Source: Aureococcus anophagefferens (taxonomy: Eukaryota > Sar > Pelagophyceae > Pelagomonadales > Pelagomonadaceae). Taken from it: a DNA stretch of 43,195 nt. Of the stretch, positions 7,645 to 17,365 are shown piece by piece (the first letter of the stretch is position 1; each line of letters starts with the position of its first letter). Location of the stretch: NCBI RefSeq assembly GCF_000186865.1, contig NW_008705574.1, forward strand, positions 922,705-965,899, in the 5' to 3' direction. The position numbers were made by a program, and so were the translations under genes. The notes beneath the pieces are model-generated. The model was given only the letters and a program-made list of their open reading frames with translations. It had not been told where the DNA came from and searched no databases.

Positions 7645-10600
7645 CTACGGCCGGTCGACGTCGACGTCGACGAAGCGGGGGCTCCCCGCCGGGCCGAGCG
7701 CGACGCAGGCGCAGTCCGCGTCGCCGTCGTCGCCGTCCGCCGTCTCCCCGGAGAGGGCGTCGGCCTTGCCACCGCGCTCCGGCGCCGCGTCCGGCGCGCC
7801 GACGGCGCGGCGCAGGAGCGTCGCGAGGTCGCCGCTCTCGCGGCCGTCGAGGTCCGCCGTGTCCGCGCGCGTCGCGCGGGGGCGGTGGCCGAAGCCGAAG
7901 GACGACCCCTTGAGGCTCCGCACCAGCGCGGACCCGCGCGCGAGGCGCGCGTACTCCTTGAACCGCTCCTCGTGCGCGACGAGGATCTCGTCCAACACCC
8001 CGCGCTCGCGCTTCACGTCGACGACGACGAGGTAGAGGCCGCTGAGCAGCGCGGCGGCGAGCAGGGCGCACATCGTGGCGCCCACGGGCGCGGACCCGCG
8101 GTAGTCCTGGGCCACGAGCACGAGGAGCGCGAGCTGCGTCAGCAGCAGGATCCAGCAGAGCAGCTCCGCGAGGCGGTCGTCGTCGTCCTGCGCGAAGGGC
8201 TTGAAGGTCACGTACATCTTGAGGGAGACGAGGACGACGACGACGGAGAAGGCGATCTGGAGGCCCGGCTGCCGGGGGAAGAAGAGCATGGTCACGGACG
8301 TCGACAGCAGCCGCCGGAGCGCCTCCCACGTCTCCCAGGCGTAGAACTCGGGCTCGTAGGGCCCCCAGAGCACGGCCGTGCGCTTCAGCTCCTCCGACGC
8401 GAGCCGCAGCTCGTTCGCCGCGGCGACGCGGGCTTCGCCGCCGTCGCGCCGCCGCCGCGCGCGCGCGCCGTCGCCGAGGACGGGGTCGAGCCCCGCGCGG
8501 CTCCGGTAGAGCCTGCGTGGAAATCAAATATTCAACCCGACTTCAATGTGAGCGTATTCGACGGTTTCGACGCGAGGCTTTCTGCTGTGCTTCGAGAACT
8601 CGACGAGAGCGATCGATTCGTCCAAAAATCACCCGAATCGACTTCGACTTGGCCGAGCTAGAGAGGTTTGAAGTTTTTGCTGGACAGGGCGTTCCGCTGG
8701 TTGATTTCCACACCGGATCGAGCATCGTCGCGTAGAGCAGGGGCACGCCCAGCGGGTAGACGGCGACCATGGCGCACGCGTAGGCCATGTTCGCGGCGTA
8801 GGCCGCGCCGCCGCAGCGGATGCTGTAGTCCGCCGCGAGGTACCAGACGCCTCTCGCGCCGTCGGAGACCTCGTCGCAGCGGAAGCACTTGAAGATGGCG
8901 AGGGACGTCGGCGGGAAGATGCAGAAGGACGCGAAGAGCGTGAACTGGAAGACGGGCATGAGCGCGATCGTCGCGTCGCGCTCCCGGCCGGCGAGCGCGA
9001 GGAGCCGCGACGTCGGGACCCGTTTGTGCGCCTCGAAGAGCGCCGCGTAGGCCACCTGCGTGGATTCCAAACCTTCAACCCGACTTCAATGTGCGTAAAA
9101 TCGAACGGTTGGGACCAGACTCTTTCGCTGTGCTTCGAGAACTCGACGAGAGCAATCGATTCGTCCAAAAATCAGTGACCGAGCTCGAGCGTTCCGATGT
9201 TTGGTGGGGATAACCCAGCTCACTGTTTGATGTCCACACAGGAGCCCACGACGAGCAGCAGCGGCCCCAACGTCATGAAGCGCAGCGACGCGAAGTAGTC
9301 GAAGGTGCCCGCCGTGAGGCACGACAGCGGGAGCAGTGCTGGGATGTCCAACCCCAAAACGCGGAAGGGGCCGAGCAGCTCCGTGTACACCCTGGGGTAC
9401 CTGACGCTCGACAGGATCGCCGGGTACATGGTCAGGATCTGCAGCGCGACGAAGAGGATGCGCCACTTGGACCGCAGCTTGAAGGCCAGGCGCAGCCGGT
9501 TCCGCGCGGCGTCGTCCGCGTCGCTCCCCTCGTCGCGCCGCACGACGACGAACGCGAACGCCGCGAGGAAGGCCACGGAGGCCGCCGCGGCGAAGAGCCA
9601 GTTCGGCGCCTTGTTCCCCGCGCACGATAAGCACCGGTCCGCCGCCGCCGAGTAGGTGTAGCCGCCGTCGCAGACGTCGCAGACGGGGCCCGTCGATCCC
9701 GCCTCGCAGAGGTCGTCGCCCGCGCCCGGCCCCCCCGCGCAGCGGCCGCCGCGGCATTTCTGGGTCTCGTGGGTGTCCATCGTCGCGCGCCAGTAGCCCG
9801 ACGTGACGGCCACCGTCGCCAGGTTCAGGCCCGGAACGCCGCACTCGAGGCCGCACCCGCACGCCGCGCACGCCGCGTCTTCCGGGGTCCGCGTCGCCGC
9901 GCGCGTCGAGGTACCCCGCCTCGCAGAGCCCGCAGGCCACGGCGCCCGGGGGCGACAGGCGGTGGTGCTCGCGGCTGCAGGCGAGGCAGGTCGACTGGTA
10001 GGGGTCCGGGTTGTAGTGGCCCGCGGGGCACGCCGCGCAGCCGTCCGCGCCGCCGCAGACGCCGTAGCCGGCCTCGAGGCTCGAGTCGTTGAGCACCGTC
10101 GCGTAGGACCCGGCGCCGCAGGCGAGGCAGGCCGGCGCGTCGCTCGTCGCGCTGTAGGTGCCCTGGTCGCAGGTCGCGCACTGGCCCTGGTCGTCGACGC
10201 GCTCGCCGGCGACGCACTCGCGCAGGACGCTCACGTCGAGGCGGCCCCCGCCGACGAGGGCGCCGTCGATGGTCGCGGCGACCTTGAAGGCGCCGGACCG
10301 GAACGTGGTGACGGCGAAGGACGCGTTCGTCGCGCCTTTCGGCACTGGGAAAACGGCTTGGAAGAACGCGCCGCCGTCGCCCGGCGCGTGGGCGGCGACG
10401 GCGAGTTCGAAGCTCGCCGCCGGCGCCTCGCCGAAGGCGTTGGCCAGCTCCACGACGAGCGGGACGTCGAAGCCCGCGGCGAGCTCCGCGGGCGTCGCCT
10501 TGGGCCGGCTCCCGTCGGACAGGAAGCGGCACGCCGCGGCGTCGACGGCCGTGCCGTCCGTGGCCCCGACGCCCGGCGCGACGAAGCGCACGTCGGCGAC

Positions 10601-12020
10601 GGGGCGCAGGTCTTCGTCGAAGACGACGACGGCCTCGCCCCGCTGCAGGTTGACCGTCTCCGTCGCCACGACGCGGTCGCGTCGGTCGTCGAACTTCACG
10701 GGCCCCGACGCCGCGAAGGCCCAGGTCCCCGCGGCGATGGTCTGCGCCACGGCGCGGCCGTCGGCCGCGTCGCAGGCCTCCGCCGCGGCGCAGGCCGCGG
10801 CGCCGGCGACGACGAGGCCCACGGCGTCGTACGCGAGCGCGCCCGCGCGCGACGCGCCGCCGTCGCCCGCGCACGCGAGGGACCCGTCGTCGGCGTCGGC
10901 GACGTCCCAGATCGTCCCGTCGTAGAGTTGGGAACTGTTGTAGGCCTCGCAGTCCCAGGCCGTCGCCGCGTCGTCGAAGGACCGGCGGAGCTTCCTCGCG
11001 GCGTCGGAGCTCCGGTAGCTCACGGGCGTCGCCACGAGCCAGCCCTCGAAGGTCCGCCCCCCGCCCCGCTTCCAGCCGTCGGGCATGGCACCGTCGATGG
11101 CGAGCCAGGCGACGGCGTCGAGCACGCCCGCGGATTCCGCGGCGTCGACGACCGCGGGCGTCGACGCCGCGTCGCCGAGCAGGATCGCGACCTGGGCAGG
11201 AAAGAGTGCGAAATTCCCAACTTCTCTCTCGGCCGTTTTCCGCTCGTTTCGGCTGATTTTGGGACGAGCGATCATCCCTCGGAGCGCTCTCGACGCGTGG
11301 ATGCTTTTTCCGGAACGCGCGCGCGCGGAACACTCACGTTGAAGCGACGTTGAATCACTCTTGTCCCGCCCGGATCGCGACGCGGCACCCGGAGAGCGCG
11401 AGCACGTCGAGCGCCAGCGCGACGCTGCTCGGGTCCCCGGCGCCGTCCGTTTCCACGGCGAAGTCGGCGACGACGCGCAGCGTGACGTTCCGCGCGTCGA
11501 GCGCGCCCTGGAGGGCCACGGAGCGCGCGAAGCCCGCGTCCGTCCGCGGCGCGACGGCGCCCGCGACGGTCCAGTTCCGCGATGCGACCACGGCCGCGAG
11601 GACGTCGATGGCCCGCGTCTCGACGTCGCCGCTCCGGAGGAGCGTGGGCATGTCGCCCTTGGCCGCGAGGGACGCGTCGACGGACGCGATGGCGACCAGC
11701 GGCACGCCCGCGGCGCCGAGCGCGACGGCCGCGGGCGCGAGCGCGGCGGACGGCAGGCCGCTCACGACGCCGGCGACGCCCCGCGCGGCCAGCGCCGCCG
11801 CGCCGCGCCAGGCGCAGGCCCGCGCGTCGTCGCAGGCGTAGACCTCCGCGCGCACGGTGGCGTTGGCCAGCGCGCCGGCGTCGGCGACGGCGAGCTGGAA
11901 GAGGGCGAAGGACTCGACGGCGTCGGGCGCGGCCGACGACAGGGACCCGAGGTAGCCGACGCTCACGTTCAGGCACGCGCAGGGCAGCGCGGCGGCCGCG
12001 AACACCACCAGGCACCTCAT
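7645..12020 (-). CDS. Large receptor-like membrane protein: periplasmic-binding-like ectodomain, Cys-rich region, multi-pass C-terminus
   Basis: Exons 12020-11382, 11191-9238, 9055-8712 and 8512-7645 give about 1267 residues once one surplus base in the G4 run 9884-9887 is ignored. Signal peptide MRCLVVFAAAALPCACL; residues about 22-430 look like a type I periplasmic ligand-binding domain (LNVSVGYLGSLS, later DAVGLVVAGAAAC). Residues about 544-735 carry repeated CxxC blocks (CDQGTYS, CAACPAGHYNPD, CDVCDGGYTYS) typical of GCC2/GCC3 or ephrin-receptor-like cysteine regions. From about 740 several hydrophobic segments follow (APNWLFAAAASVAFLAAFAF first; last near LLCWILLLTQLALLVLV). The architecture recalls ligand-sensing receptors of stramenopiles, but the membrane part is not a clear class C GPCR. 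Three of the introns are introners (B1, A4, A3); each junction is in frame. Confidence 0.78.
8513..8715 (+). mobile_element. Introner A3, full-length 203 bp
   Basis: Imperfect 8-bp duplications GGTAGAGC (8505-8512) and GATCGAGC (8716-8723), 6 of 8 matching. Termini CTGCGTGGAAATC and inverted CGGTGTGGAAATC. Antisense in the receptor gene. Intron 8711 to 8513. Confidence 0.88.
9056..9241 (+). mobile_element. Introner A4, 186 bp
   Basis: Imperfect duplications TAGGCCAC (9048-9055) and GAGCCCAC (9242-9249). Termini CTGCGTGGATTCC and inverted CTGTGTGGACATC. Antisense in the receptor gene. Intron 9237 to 9056 joins GSC to VAYAALF in frame. Confidence 0.88.
11192..11373 (-). mobile_element. Introner B1, 182 bp
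   Basis: Perfect 8-bp duplications ATCGCGAC (11184-11191, 11374-11381). Termini CTGGGCAGGAAAG and inverted CCGGGCGGGACAAG. Intron 11381 to 11192: the GT is the start of the duplicated target, the AG is the element end, so splicing restores CRVAILLGD seamlessly. Sense orientation, opposite to B2 and B3. Confidence 0.9.
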
Positions 12021-12118
12021 CACAAGTGGAGTTCCAAAAGGTGGACTTCGTTGTTGAAGTTTCAAGGGATTGCGGGGCCCGCCGGCCGCGGGGAGGGCCC
12101 CCGAGGGGGTTGACCGCC

Positions 12119-12648
12119 GGTATGCCTGGTAGTATGCGCCTACTATGCGGGTTTTATGCGGGTTTTATGCGGGTGGTATGCGGCTGCTATGCTGGTCGTA
12201 TGCGGGTGGTATGCGGGTGGTATGCGGGTGGTATGCGGGTGGTATGCGGGTGGTATGCGGGTGGTATGCGGGTTTTATGCGGGTCGTATGCGGGTTGTAT
12301 GCGGCTGCTATGCTGGTGGTATGCGCCTGCTATGCGGCGACCTCCGGCGGCCGTCGCCTGGGGTCGTCGACAGCGGTCGCCGGGCTGCTATGCTGGTGGT
12401 ATGCGCCTGCTATGCTGGTCTTATGCGCCTGCTATGCGTCTGCTATGCGCCTACTATGCGTCTACTATGCGTCTACTATGCGTCTACTATGCGTCTACTA
12501 TGCGCCTGCTATGCGTCTACTATGCGCCTGCTATGCGCCTGCTATGCGGGTGGTATGCGGCTGCTATGCGTCCGCTATGCGTCCGCTATGCGTCCGCTAT
12601 GCGGCTGCTATGCGGCTGCTATGCCGGTGTATGCCCGGCTGGTGTATG
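12119..12648. repeat. 11-bp minisatellite, about 530 bp
   Basis: Tandem 11-mers of the form TATGCGNNTNN: GTATGCGGGTG type on the left (12160-12335), CTATGCGTCTA and CTATGCGCCTG types on the right (12395-12545), CTATGCGTCCG and CTATGCGGCTG at the end. A non-repeat insert of about 50 bp (12337-12388) divides it. The + strand has no stop in any frame because 11 is not a multiple of 3 and the unit has none. GGAGGGCCC...GAGGGG sequences flank both sides (about 12093 and 12671). Lies between the SulP 3' end and the receptor gene start. Confidence 0.95.
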
Positions 12649-12726
12649 CCTGGTGGTCGGCCCCCTCTGGAGGGCCCCGAGGGGATGTCGACCCGTGCAA
12701 CTCGCCGTCGATAAAAACGCCAGGTC

Positions 12727-14794
12727 TTAGCCGGCCTCGCTGAAGCCCGCGCCCGTCGGGCGGTCGCGCGTCGTCGGCTTCGGCGGCTTCGGCGGCACTA
12801 TCGCGCCCTTCTTCGAGTAGTCCACGGCGACCTCGTAGATGGGGTCCGAGTCCGCGTCGGCCTCGAGGACGAGCGCGGACCAGGCGCCGTTGCGCGCCGC
12901 GAGGAGCTGGTAGCAGTCCGGCGACAGGCGGCGGAGGCGGAGCGTCTTGCCGAGGGCCGCGTACCGCGCCGCGACGTCGTTGATGGCCTCGAGGGCGCTG
13001 TGGTCGAGCACGCGGCTGCCGGAGAAGTCGAGGACGACGTCGGTCGGGTCGTCGGACGGCGCGAAGAGCTCGCGGAAGGCCGTCGACGAGCCGAAGAAGA
13101 GGGGCCCGCGGAGCGCGTAGGTCTTGCGGCCGTCGCCGCCGACGGCCGCGTCCGCGCGGATCCGCTTCGACTGCTCCCAGGCGAAGGCCAGCGCCGACAC
13201 GACGACGCCCGCGCCGACGGCCTGGGCGAGGTCGCGGCACACGGTGACGAGCGACACGAGCGCGACGACGAAGAGGTCGACGCGCGGCACCTTGCCCCAG
13301 AGCCGGAGCGACGACCACGCGAACGTCGATTTGACATACGAGGAGCATGACGCCGACGAGGGACGCGACGGGCACGCCCCCGAGGAGCGGCGCCCCGAAC
13401 ACGAGGCCCAGCGCGAGGAAGGCCGCCATGGCCATGCCCGAGAGGCGGGAAGTGCCGCCGGACTGGACGTTGATGAGCGACTGCCCGATCAGCGCGCAGC
13501 CGCCCTGGCCGCCCAAGAGCCCCGAGGCCAGGTTCCCCAGCCCCTGGCCGACGCACTCCTGGCGCGTCGACCCGCGCGTGCCGTCGTCCGCGAGGCCGTC
13601 GACGAGCTGCATCGTCAGCAGCGATTCGACGATGCCGACGACGGCCATCGTGGCCGCGTAGGGCGCGACGGTGCACAAGAAGCTCCACGGCGCGAGCGCC
13701 AAAACCGCGAACGTCGGCGAGAGCGCCGGGAGCACGCCGACCCCGCCGGCGAACGCGGCCGGCCCCGCGAGGTCGACGAGCGTCGTCGCGGGCAAATGGA
13801 GGATTCTGGTCGCCAGGGTGACGGCCGCGACGGCGGCGAGCGACGGCGGCACGCGCCGCGTCACCCGCGGCACGACGGTCACGAGCGCCATCGTCGCCGC
13901 GGTCAGCCCGGCCATCGTCAGGAACTCGGGCGACCGGAGGCCCAGCGCGAGCGGCGCGCGGAAGTGCGTCAGCTGCGCGCTCAGCATGACCACCGCCAAC
14001 CCGTTGACGAAGCCCAGCATGACGGGATGGGGCACCATGCGGATGAACTTGCCCGCGCCGACGAGCCCCAGGAACGCTTGCGCGAAACCCGCGAGGACGA
14101 CGCACCCCGGGAGGTAGCCCGCGCCGTGCTCGCGCACGAGGCCCGCGACGACGACAGCGCAGGCGCCGGACGCGCCGCTCGTCATGCCGCCCCGTCCCCC
14201 AAAGGCCGCGGCGACGAAGCCCAACACCGCCGTGGTCTGGAGGCCGACGATCGGCGACACGCCCGCCACGAACGCGAACGCCACGGCCTCGGGGATCATC
14301 GCCTGTGTGGGAAACAACCAGTGGAACGCCCTGTCCAGCAAAAACTTCAAACCTCTCTATCTCGGTCAAATCAAAGTCTTTTTGGCTGATTTTTGGACGG
14401 ATCATTTTCCCTCGGCGAGTTCTTTTCAGACAACAAAAAAAGTATGTCGAACGCGTGCGAACTCACGAATGTTAAAGTCGTCTTGAATATTTTTGTTTCC
14501 CTCGGGGATCATCGCGAGCGACACCGCGAAGCCCGACAGCGCGTTCGCCGCGAGGGCGTCGCCGTCGAGCGGCGCCGCGGGCTTCCGCGGGCCCAGCGGC
14601 GTGAAGAGCCGCAGGTCCCCGGCGTTGGCCACGAGGTCCTCCGCGCGCGACGCCGGCGGCCCGGCGGCGGCGGCGCGGCGCAGCGCGCGGCGCGGACCCT
14701 GCTTGAGCTGAGTGATGGGCGCGCGCAGGGCCGCCGCGGGCGCGAGCACCACGGCGAGCGCGAGCATCGCTCTGGGCTGGGAACCGCGACACAT
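12727..14794 (-). CDS. SulP-family anion transporter with STAS domain
   Basis: Exon 1 lies between 14794 and about 14508-14525, exon 2 is 14302-12727. A leader MLALAVVLAPAAALRAPI (from Met 14767) may target the protein. The membrane domain starts GFAVSLAMIPEAVAFAFVAG, the SulP consensus, and continues with multiple helices (for example MLGFVNGLAVVMLSAQL and GGQGGCALIGQSLINVQSGG). The C-terminal STAS domain (YALRGPLFFGS, DVVLDFSGSRVLDHSALEAI) is intact. SulP proteins move sulfate, bicarbonate or other anions across membranes. The frame slips at AAA 13332-13330: dropping one A gives VCQSTFAWSSLRLWGKVPRVD, the conserved stretch before the last helices; a 49-nt GTATGT...CAAG intron would also keep frame but would delete it. 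The intron is introner A5 with a damaged donor. Confidence 0.85.
14303..14507 (-). mobile_element. Introner A5, 205 bp, lost 5' splice-site end
   Basis: Duplications ATCATCGC (14295-14302, 14508-14515) extend to a 16-bp direct repeat CCTCGGGGATCATCGC (14287-14302, 14500-14515). The left end is CTGTGTGGGAAAC; the right end reads, inverted, CCCCGAGGGAAAC, so the GTGG donor has become GAGG. Sense orientation. AG acceptor at 14303 is intact. Confidence 0.85.
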
Positions 14795-14906
14795 CTGGAC
14801 CCGTTTGTGCTGAGATTACAGGTACATGCGCAGTCTCGCATGTTCAACCGCTTCAAGATGAAGTCAATGTGAACCAATGTTACCGCACGCGTCAGAGCTG
14901 TTGTTG

Positions 14907-16166
14907 CTACTTGCTCGCTCGCTTCATCGCCGCTATCTCGGGCGGAAGGACGTGCGTTGCGACGGCCGGGCAGCCGTCGGGGTATCTGGCGCAGTAGTTG
15001 CAGCGCACGGCGGCGCCGCAGCCCTTGTAGACGGTCTCCTCGACGAAATCGCCGCCTTTCGTCCCGGGGGGCAGCCGCCAGCCGTCCTGGCCGTACGAGT
15101 AGCAGGGGCCCGAGTCGCCCGAGATGTCCCCGAAGATGCCTCGGAGCTCGCCGAAGATGGGATCGTCGGCGGAGTCGCCGTCGCGCGTCCGCCGCTCGGG
15201 CGCGAACGGCAGCGAGCGGAACATGGCCTGGTACGCGGCGGGCTTGTCGTCGCGGATGTCGAGGGCCGAGAAGGCCAAAGCGAAGTCCTCCGAGCGCCGC
15301 GAGCTCTCGTACGCGCGAGGCACCCGCGGGACGAAGACCAGGTGCTCCCGCCCCGGGGCCGGGACTTCCGACACGCCCCAGGGCCGTCCCGCCTTGCGCA
15401 CGCGCACGCGGCAGAGCGACGCGCGGTAGCGCCACATCTCCTTCGTCCCGCACGCCTGGCAGTGGGTCCGCGCGAGCGCGGACGCGCGGTCCTCGAGGAC
15501 CTTCGAATGGGCGTAGTCCTCCGGGCGCGGCCGGTAGCGGTGCCTGCGCGTCACGAAGGTCCGGCACCGCGCCAGCAGGTGGAGATCGAAGTCCTTCGGC
15601 TCGAACCCGTCGCCGCAGGGCTGGACGATGCGGGGGAAATTGTCCCCGTCCATCTCCTCGTGCTGCCAGGGAGGCACCGCGACGCCGTACGCGCAGCGGC
15701 GCGCCGGCCGCGCGAGCCGGCGCCCGGCCCGGCACGTCGCGGCCAGCCGGGCGAACGCCGCGGGTCCCAGGACGAGGAACACGGCCTCTGCGACGTCCTC
15801 GCCGAGCGCGTCGAGCCTCCCGAGCGCGTCGGCCGCGCCGGTCGCCGGCGCCGCGGGCGCGCGGCGCACCTCGCAGATGGACTTGTGGTGTTTCCACCAC
15901 GCGACCTGGCAGTCCTTACCACACAAAAGGACGCGATCGTCGCAGCGCGGGCAGGTCGCGTAGGCAGGCTTCGCCGGCCAGAAGCCGCAGCCTTCGCACC
16001 GGTTGCCGTTGTGCTTCACCCGCACCATCGGTCGTCGAACCGGACCGTCGCCGCGTTCGCGAAGGCGCCGCGCGGGTGTCAGATCAAGTTCGCCCGGGCT
16101 GCCATTTGAGATCTCTTTTCTATATTGGGTTAACTTTGTAATCAACATCTGTTCAACTTTTTGCAC
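14907..16166 (-). CDS. MYND-type zinc-finger protein
   Basis: 419 residues from ATG 16166, but the first 45 codons lie in AT-rich sequence that looks like a 5' leader; Met at 16028 (MVRVKHNG) is an alternative start, giving 373 residues. The MYND finger follows at once: CEGCGFWPAKPAYATCPRC, then CGKDCQVAWWKHHKSIC, with the C-x2-C, C-x2-C, C-x3-C, H-x3-C zinc ligands. Residues about 113-150 are helical and F-box-like (LGPAAFARLAATCRAGRRLA). More cysteine pairs (CQACGTKEMW; CGAAVRCNYCARYPDGC) suggest additional metal sites near the end. MYND domains mediate protein contacts, often in chromatin or ubiquitin pathways. Specific role unknown. Next gene upstream is 96 bp away on the same strand. Confidence 0.75.
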   Translation of the reverse strand: MQKVEQMLITKLTQYRKEISNGSPGELDLTPARRLRERGDGPVRRPMVRVKHNGNRCEGCGFWPAKPAYATCPRCDDRVLLCGKDCQVAWWKHHKSICEVRRAPAAPATGAADALGRLDALGEDVAEAVFLVLGPAAFARLAATCRAGRRLARPARRCAYGVAVPPWQHEEMDGDNFPRIVQPCGDGFEPKDFDLHLLARCRTFVTRRHRYRPRPEDYAHSKVLEDRASALARTHCQACGTKEMWRYRASLCRVRVRKAGRPWGVSEVPAPGREHLVFVPRVPRAYESSRRSEDFALAFSALDIRDDKPAAYQAMFRSLPFAPERRTRDGDSADDPIFGELRGIFGDISGDSGPCYSYGQDGWRLPPGTKGGDFVEETVYKGCGAAVRCNYCARYPDGCPAVATHVLPPEIAAMKRASK

Positions 16167-16262
16167 GGTGCATCATTATTATTATTATTGGTGATTTAGC
16201 GTCGGAGGAGCCGCATGCCCAAGAGCACACACGGCCTGTAGGCCTCGGACATGACACAATGG

Positions 16263-17144
16263 TTACCGCCGCAGCGAGCTGTTGCACGGCGGGAAGACGA
16301 CGGGCGCGCGCGCGTGGAGCATGGCCCGGAGGCACGGGTCGCCGGCGAGGGCCGCGCTGAGGTCGTCGAAGTTCGGCAGGACGGTGCGGAGGTCGTCCGC
16401 GCCGCGCTTGACGCTCGCGGTCGTGAAGTTCGTCGTCCGCTTCGGCAGGCCGAGGAAGCGGCGCACGGCGTTCATCTCGCGCGCCGCGTCGCGCTGGACG
16501 GCCTCGTAGAAGACCGTTTTGGACGACGGCAGCGTCGCGGCGAGCGCGGCGAGCGCCGCGTTGCGCGCGACGCCGCTCCGGCACTCGCGGAGGAACCGTG
16601 ACGCGGCGGGCGAGGCGCGGGCGAGGCGCCGGTGCGCGACGAGCGCCCCCTTGCGGCCGTGGGTCGCGAAGACCATCTTGACGACGTTCGTCCGGAGCCA
16701 GACGACGACCTTCGGCGCCGCGGCCGCGAGCACGGCCGCGAACCAGTCCGGCGGCGCCGTCCGCCGCCGCCGCGCGAGCGGCGCGACGCCGAGGCCGACG
16801 GCCGCGAGGTCGCAGCCGCGCCGCCGCACGTGGCACCGCTCCGCGCGCCTCGACTGCGCGCGCCACTGGATGGGCTTCGGCCGCGCGGAGCTCTGGAACT
16901 GGCCCGCGGGCGCCGCCAGCGCGGCGTCGAGGTATTTGGCGACGTCGTCGCGCGACGCGCCGGCGAGGGCCTTGGCGGACAGGGCCTCGTCCATGAAGAA
17001 GGTGAGGTGCAGCTCCTGGAGCAAGGCGCTGAACCAGGTGCTGCCGCTGTGGCCGCGCTTGAGCACGACGAAGCGCACCGGCGCGGCGGCGGCGGCGGCG
17101 GCGAGGAGGACCAGCCGCATCGGGAAGAAGAAAACCGGCCGCAT
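16263..17144 (-). CDS. Sulfotransferase-like protein
   Basis: 293 residues from ATG 17144; Met 17120 (MRLVLLAAAAAAAPVRF) gives a tidier signal peptide or Golgi anchor. VVLKRGHSGSTWFSALL is the 5'-phosphosulfate-binding loop of PAPS-dependent sulfotransferases, and VVVWLRTNVVKMVFA is in the place of the 3'-phosphate-binding strand, with Arg conserved. The later FYEAVQRDAAREMNAVRRFLGLP matches the family's helix before its FLGL motif. Such enzymes transfer sulfate to carbohydrates or proteins, generally in the secretory pathway. The acceptor is not predictable. The 5' end of the gene is partly copied just upstream (17220-17280). Confidence 0.72.
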   Translation of the reverse strand: MRPVFFFPMRLVLLAAAAAAAPVRFVVLKRGHSGSTWFSALLQELHLTFFMDEALSAKALAGASRDDVAKYLDAALAAPAGQFQSSARPKPIQWRAQSRRAERCHVRRRGCDLAAVGLGVAPLARRRRTAPPDWFAAVLAAAAPKVVVWLRTNVVKMVFATHGRKGALVAHRRLARASPAASRFLRECRSGVARNAALAALAATLPSSKTVFYEAVQRDAAREMNAVRRFLGLPKRTTNFTTASVKRGADDLRTVLPNFDDLSAALAGDPCLRAMLHARAPVVFPPCNSSLRR

Positions 17145-17280
17145 CGTTCACCGCCATCGAGGCAGCCCGACGAGAGCGCGAGGCATCATAGCACGAGCGG
17201 CGCTCCAAAGCTGAAGTCGGCGGCGAGGAGGACCAGCCGCATCGGTCATCGAGGCAGCCCGACGAGAGGCATCATAGCTC
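17098..17280. repeat. Partial duplication of the sulfotransferase gene start
   Basis: GCGGCGAGGAGGACCAGCCG at 17098 recurs at 17220, followed in both copies by CATCGAGGCAGCCCGACGAG and GGCATCATAGC. The second copy lacks about 30 bp present in the first. The copied part covers the start codon and leader. Confidence 0.88.
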
Positions 17281-17365
17281 GGGCTGATCGGGCTGGGCAA
17301 GCTGAAGCCGTCGCTGAAGCGCTTGCCACAGGCATGGAGGCGTGATCCGCGTCGCGTTGCGAAAC

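Noticed and set aside
12336..12390. The insert within the minisatellite as a mobile element
   Set aside because: No inverted ends or target duplication are visible.
12145..12743. Long parallel open frames in the minisatellite, encoding MRVVCGWYAGG-like repeats
   Set aside because: All three frames are open only because the 11-bp unit has no stop; no start context or family supports a protein.
14818..14880. TTCAACCGCTTCAAG...GTCAATGTGA upstream of SulP as an introner fragment
   Set aside because: Similarity is limited to one short block with no ends or duplication; kept only as part of the promoter-motif observation.
16163..16190. ATT repeat as a functional element
   Set aside because: A short simple repeat in a leader region; nothing else supports a function.
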